A DNA stretch of 64,000 nucleotides, from the NCBI GenBank assembly GCA_009760855.2, contig WPIO01000007.1, positions 2,696,001 through 2,760,000 of the forward strand. The letters run 5' to 3'. Position 1 is the first letter of the stretch. Each line of letters opens with the position of its first letter. Both the position numbers and the translations under genes were made by a program. The notes under the pieces are model-generated. The model made no database searches and was not told the origin of the DNA. It saw only the letters and a program-made list of their open reading frames with translations. The stretch is from Cristatella mucedo (lineage: Eukaryota > Bryozoa > Phylactolaemata > Cristatellidae). Shown piece by piece: positions 59,820-64,000 of the stretch.

Positions 59820-60160
59820 GCAGCAGCAGCACTAGCGGCAGCAGCAGCACCAGTAGAAGCACCAGCAGCACCAGCACCAGCAGCAGTAGCAACAGCAGTA
59901 GTAGCAGCAACATCCGAAAAAAAGGCTAGCTGATTCAACAGCCTCTTTTTGTATAGCGACAGAAGAGCCTTTACGGCTGTCACCACCGCTTGTAGTGACG
60001 ATAAAGGATCGCCTGCCGCAGGATTCGAACCCACGACCTCGGGGGCCAGGTCGTGAAAAGCAATCGCCTTACCTAGTGGGCCATTACGGCTCAGAAACAC
60101 CAGCAGCAGCACCAGGACTACCAGCACCATCGGCAGCAGCATCAGCAGCAGCAGCATCAT

Positions 60161-60209
<49 letters not shown>

Positions 60210-60345
60210 GGCAGCTGCAGCAACATCCCTAGCATTAGCAGCATCGGCAGCAGCAGCAGTGGCAGATGCAGCAGTACTAGCGGCAGCAGCAGCAGCAGCA
60301 TCAGCAGCAGCAGCAGTAGCACCAGCAGTATCAAAAACAATATCA
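59820..60345. repeat. CAG/CAT-type trinucleotide array split by an S2 SINE
   Basis: 59820-59912 and 60095-60345 are imperfect GCA/CAG/CAT/AGT triplets, including (CAT)8 near 60156-60180 and (CAG)10 or so near 60181-60210. Open in several frames (Ala/Ser, Gln/His, Leu). A coding poly-Gln tract is possible but unsupported. Confidence 0.9.
59917..60093 (-). mobile_element. S2 SINE (full length) inside the trinucleotide array
   Basis: In reverse: GGCTAGCTGATTCAACAGCC, GAAGAGCCTTTACGGCTGTC, CCGCAGGATTCGAACCCACG (box B) and CTAGTGGGCCATTACGGCTC (box A side). Complete and well preserved. Confidence 0.92.
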
Positions 60346-60369
60346 ACATAGACACATTTTAAAATATTT

Positions 60370-62665
60370 TTGTGATACACGTCTTCTTGATCTGCACCCA
60401 GACTTGACCAACAGCCTCGATAGCCTTGCTGATGCAATGGGCCTGACACTTAGGAGTGCTCTTGACAAGCAAGCTCCCGTTCATTCTATCCGTGTACAGA
60501 GTTGTAGAGATTCCTTTCTATTTACAAAAAACTTCAAAAGATGGGTCATGGTAAGCGCAGGCTTGAACGTCGTTTTACGAAACCGTGGTGTGATGCAGAT
60601 CTAGTCAATTTCAAAGACTTCCTTCGAATTTACACCCGGAAGCTTAAAAAAGTTGTGGCTTTTTTTTAATTTTTCCTTTTTTTTTCTTTTTTTCCCACTT
60701 GACAACTGAATTCCTGCCAGTCGGGCCGAAAACAGATTTGTACGACGATAAACAATTTACTGGCCAATGCTAAGAGGTCCAACTCCCCAGATATTAACGG
60801 CTCAGCTGAAACATTTCCAGCTTTCTTTACTAACAAATTGTGCAAGTCGTGCCTCCATTGTGCCCTCTCCGAGTAAACAATTGTGAAATCACAGCCCGTG
60901 ACCTTCATTAAAAAGTTTTCCGAGGTTTTTGCATGCGATGTGGCTACCGTATTAAGGTCTGGTAAAAAGAGTTCGTCTTTTGAAGACCCTATACCATCAT
61001 CTCTGTGGTCTTCACTAGCAGACCAAATTGGCCCTGCCATAATCGAGATTTCTAATGCTTCTTTGGAAAGAGGGGTCGTCCCCAAGTCCTTCAAATCGGC
61101 AATCGTTAGACCGATATGTAAAAAGCCTTGATTAGATACAGAGGTCCTTGCAAACTATCGCCCAGTTTCCCTTCTTCCTTTTTTGTCAAAGATTCTTGAA
61201 AACATTGTTGTTAAGAAGCTGGTTGCACATATTGAAAACAGTTAAATGTCAGAACAAATTCAATCAGGGTTCAAGAGGCAGCATTTCACTGAAACTGCTC
61301 TCCTCCGTGTCAACAATGACATTCTACGTGGCAACGATGGCGTGAATGTCACTGCCTAGCTCTGCTAGATCTGTCTGCTGCCTTCGACATCATTGATCAC
61401 GATGTTCTGCTTGTACAATTGAGAACAACGATCGGTCTGGCAGACGGGGTACTGGCGTGGTTTAAATCGTACTTGTCTGATCGTGTTCAATCCGTGTCGT
61501 GTGGGGGTCAGGTCTCACCCACGAGACGGGTAACCTGTGGAGTCCCTCAAGGATCCGTCCCCTGTCCCTTGCTGTTCTCCATTTATACTCAACCTCTGGG
61601 GAAAGTGATTAAGGCCCGTGGAATAGGATATCACTTTTATGCTGACGATACTCAGCTGTATTTGTCATTCAAACCGTCAGAATCTGCTGCAGCAACTGAG
61701 AAACTGAATGCTTGCCTGGCCAACATTCGACCCTGGATGTTGGAAAACTTCTTGAAACCAAATGACGATAAAACCAAACTGCTGCTCGTAGGAAACCCTA
61801 AGCCTGTGGCTGGATTAAATGGCTTTGCTCTTCTAATAGTTAATGCTGTTGTGCGACCGTCACCATGCGCTCGAAGTTTAGGTATCGTTTTCGAAAGCTG
61901 CCTAAATTCTAAAAGCTTCATTCAGAAGACTGCCTCTACAGCTAGCCATAACTTCCGATCACTATCTAAGATTTGGAGCTTTCTTACACAGATGCTTGCA
62001 AGAAGTTAAACCCGCTTCCTAGTTCTGTCTCGGCTTGATTATTGTAATTCCCTTTTGGCTGGGCTTAAAAAAAGCAACTAGACCACTGCAGCTGGCTATG
62101 AATATGGTTGCAAGGCTAGTTAGTTTTCAAGTCCCAAAGATTTGAACACATGTCTCTTTTTCTAAAAGAGCTAGGATGGCTGGTGGTTGATTGACGGCTA
62201 CAGAGCAAAGTCCTTACGCTGACCCATAAGGCCCGCCACAGCTTAGCTCCTCCATACCTAGCTGAACTGCCGCACCAGTGTCAGCCTCTTCGTGCCCTAT
62301 GGTCCTGCATGGACAATAAATTAGCTGTCCCACTCCTCCGCTTAAAGACCGTTGGCGACAGAAGCGTTATCTCTGCAACTCCCAGACTGTGGAACTCGCT
62401 TGCACAATTCTTACGCAACGACAACTGCTCTCCTGCTGCCGACTATGGCTCAACCTTTTCAGCGGTCCTAAGATGCTACTTCCGTGCTACTCACTACCTC
62501 AACTGCTCTCCTGACTCTGCAATGCTTTCCACTTTCCCTTTATTGCGTGAGATGAAGTATGTTGGCTACGAAATGCGTTCCGAAAGCCACTTAGGCTATG
62601 AGTGGGCTACAAAAAACTCTCCTGCGTAACACCCACATGTCTTTATGTCTTCATGGAGTTACAGA
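60370..62665 (+). mobile_element. Family B LINE, longest copy, degenerate
   Basis: Extends furthest 5' of all family B copies, into the linker before RT (60404-60604: TNSLDSLADAMGLTLRSALD, KQAPVHSIRVQS). After a gap with T-runs come the RT N-terminal region (60883-61131, with SSSFEDPIPSSLWSSLADQI and SFKSAIVRPICKKP), a damaged motif A (CTTCGACATCATTGATCACG), then 61419-62009 with motif [14 protein letters not shown] (the usual SVLGP replaced by SVPCP) and motif [11 protein letters not shown]. The C-terminus (62309-62629) reads PRLWNSLAQFLRNDNCSPAA. Stops and frameshifts separate these blocks. The 3' end GGAGTTACAGATGGAGGTGC is at about 62655. Confidence 0.92.
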
Positions 62666-62682
62666 TGGAGGTGCATATCATA

Positions 62683-62838
62683 AGTATAATTTACTTGTAT
62701 AACACTCTAAGAGAACTTATTCTCTATTTAGGTGCTTCACGTATGCCATGGAGCTTGAGCCCACGACTGCTGCCATTAAATACATTTATCTTTACTTTGT
62801 TTGGGGCGAGCACCTTAACTACTAGGCCAAACCAGCGC
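62683..62838 (-). mobile_element. S1 SINE
   Basis: In reverse: ACTTGTATAACACTCTAAGA, TTATTCTCTATTTAGGTGCT, GAGCTTGAGCCCACGACTGC and TACTAGGCCAAACCAGCGCA. It sits immediately downstream of the family B 3' end. Confidence 0.88.
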
Positions 62839-64000
62839 ATCGTGAAAAAACCACGCACGACACTTTCCCGGCAGGGTAATTTAAGAAGTACAGTGCAGAA
62901 CGCGTGCGATACTTCAAAATCAGGCTTTGCGATGTCTCATCGTTATTTTGAAGTTTTCAAAGTAATAACTGATCGCTGCAAGGTTTCCAGCGATCTGCCA
63001 GAATTTCAGATGAAAGCAAGACTGGGTAAGTTTTTTTTTATCATTAGCTTGACAAATGAAACGGATTCCTTTATTCTTGGAGTTGGATTTAAATGAAAGC
63101 CTCCGTGATTCGAGTTTAATAAGAATACTGTGCCGCATGCGGACGTATAAATAATTTCCATTCTAAAGTGGACCACTTTCATACTCCAGCTTCTGTCATA
63201 AATTGAAGTGTATTGTGTGTGCAAAGTCTGCAATCTCTTTATTCCAGCAAATTGGTGAGAACAATAAATGTTTTTTTTTCATATAAAGCTGTTCATTAGT
63301 ACAAGGAGAAATAATATGAGGAAAAGCCTCATATAATCTATATACCTGCATATAAAACAGAGCTAAGTAAAGTATAGACCCATATTTACTACATTTACCG
63401 AAAGCTAATATATACGCGCTAACAATCATCGGCAATTCCAGCTGGACTCCTGGATTTCTGCCTGAGTGTCCGCTGATCTAGCCAATGAGCTCGCCTATCA
63501 AGGGTAATCTTGACGCCATTTTATAAAGTAATATGTAGCAAAATATTTGTGCGGGAAAATATATGAAAATAAAAACCACGACTCTCCTAAGCTGCCTCTT
63601 CAGTCTCCTGCTGAGTCACACTTTCGTCGCACTTCGGCAGTGTTGAGTTGAATTGCTTTTTAAGTCCTTTGTTTTCCTCGTAGTTGTCAGCAGTAGCTAC
63701 GTAGCTACTGCTGTGCACGCTTTGCTCTCTTTTTCAGGTTCACTGCTATCAAAGTTTGAGACTTGTCTCACTTTTGGTCTTATTTTTCAAATTAAATTTA
63801 GTTTCCAACTAAGAGAGAGAATTTTGCGATTCGCAAATATGTTCGCGCCGGCTCTTTTCCCATCGGTCAGCGCCGGCCAACGACTTCGCAAACACTGCTA
63901 TCTACGAAACACGTAAGCAGGTAACCACAAATTATGTCCATTTTGAAGCCAGTTTTCAACCATTCGAGTGACTTTTTCATTCGCACACACACACACATGC
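62839..64000. other. Unannotated sequence
   Basis: No gene supported. The only long + strand frame near the end (63653-63916) starts at a non-ATG codon. A (CA)n run begins at about 63983. Confidence 0.35.

Noticed and set aside
59995-60351. Ala/Ser-rich or Gln/His-rich protein-coding exon
   Set aside because: Equally open in other frames and on the other strand, and it begins within an S2 SINE; no splice or start evidence.
63653-63916. Small secreted protein candidate near the right end
   Set aside because: No ATG start; hydrophobic start is T-rich composition; no recognised domain.

Overview
The window looks like nuclear DNA of an invertebrate animal. It has a spliced gene with short introns (about 200-500 bp), GT-AG splice sites and AATAAA poly(A) signals. 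Tailed non-LTR retrotransposons, tRNA-derived SINEs and very long microsatellites fill most of the rest, and there are no bacterial-type operons, rRNA, tRNA or CRISPR loci. The gene is most like an invertebrate class-1 (transmembrane) semaphorin. The phylum cannot be settled from this sequence alone.

Layout. (1) 1-5.2 kb: the 3' half of a semaphorin gene on the + strand. Seven exons were rebuilt from splice sites and reading phase: the distal Sema beta-propeller, the PSI cysteine-rich domain, a Ser/Ala/Pro-rich linker, one transmembrane helix and a short cytoplasmic tail, followed by a 1.2 kb 3'UTR. The 5' exons lie outside the window. (2) 5.2-54 kb: a repeat landscape with no host gene I can support. 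Two non-LTR families of the CR1/L2 type dominate. 'Family A' ends in a conserved 3' hairpin plus (ATT)n. 'Family B' ends in an ACATT-type tail without that hairpin. Two tRNA-derived SINE families are present: 'S1', whose 3' end copies the family A hairpin, and 'S2', with an unrelated 3' end. There is also a pogo/Tigger-like DNA transposon, a chimeric retroelement present as two near-identical inverted copies, several minisatellites and many microsatellites. (3) 54.9-59.3 kb: a GC-rich, CpG-rich block holding long accidental Arg-rich reading frames. It may be a promoter or first-exon region, but no product was recognised. (4) 59.8-62.8 kb: a CAG/CAT-type trinucleotide array split by an S2 SINE, then a long degenerate family B element. 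(5) 62.8-64 kb: nothing recognisable.

The most interesting points are: a 27-bp tandem duplication that doubles a semaphorin splice acceptor in frame; a chimeric element joining an unknown body (carrying an S1 SINE) to a family B 3' end, with an orphan SINE-free body copy at 19.3 kb; a 16-bp satellite giving about 20 regularly spaced CACGTG sites; and a three-level nest of LINE in LINE in a Tigger-like element. Nothing here is clearly an undescribed enzymatic or defence system.
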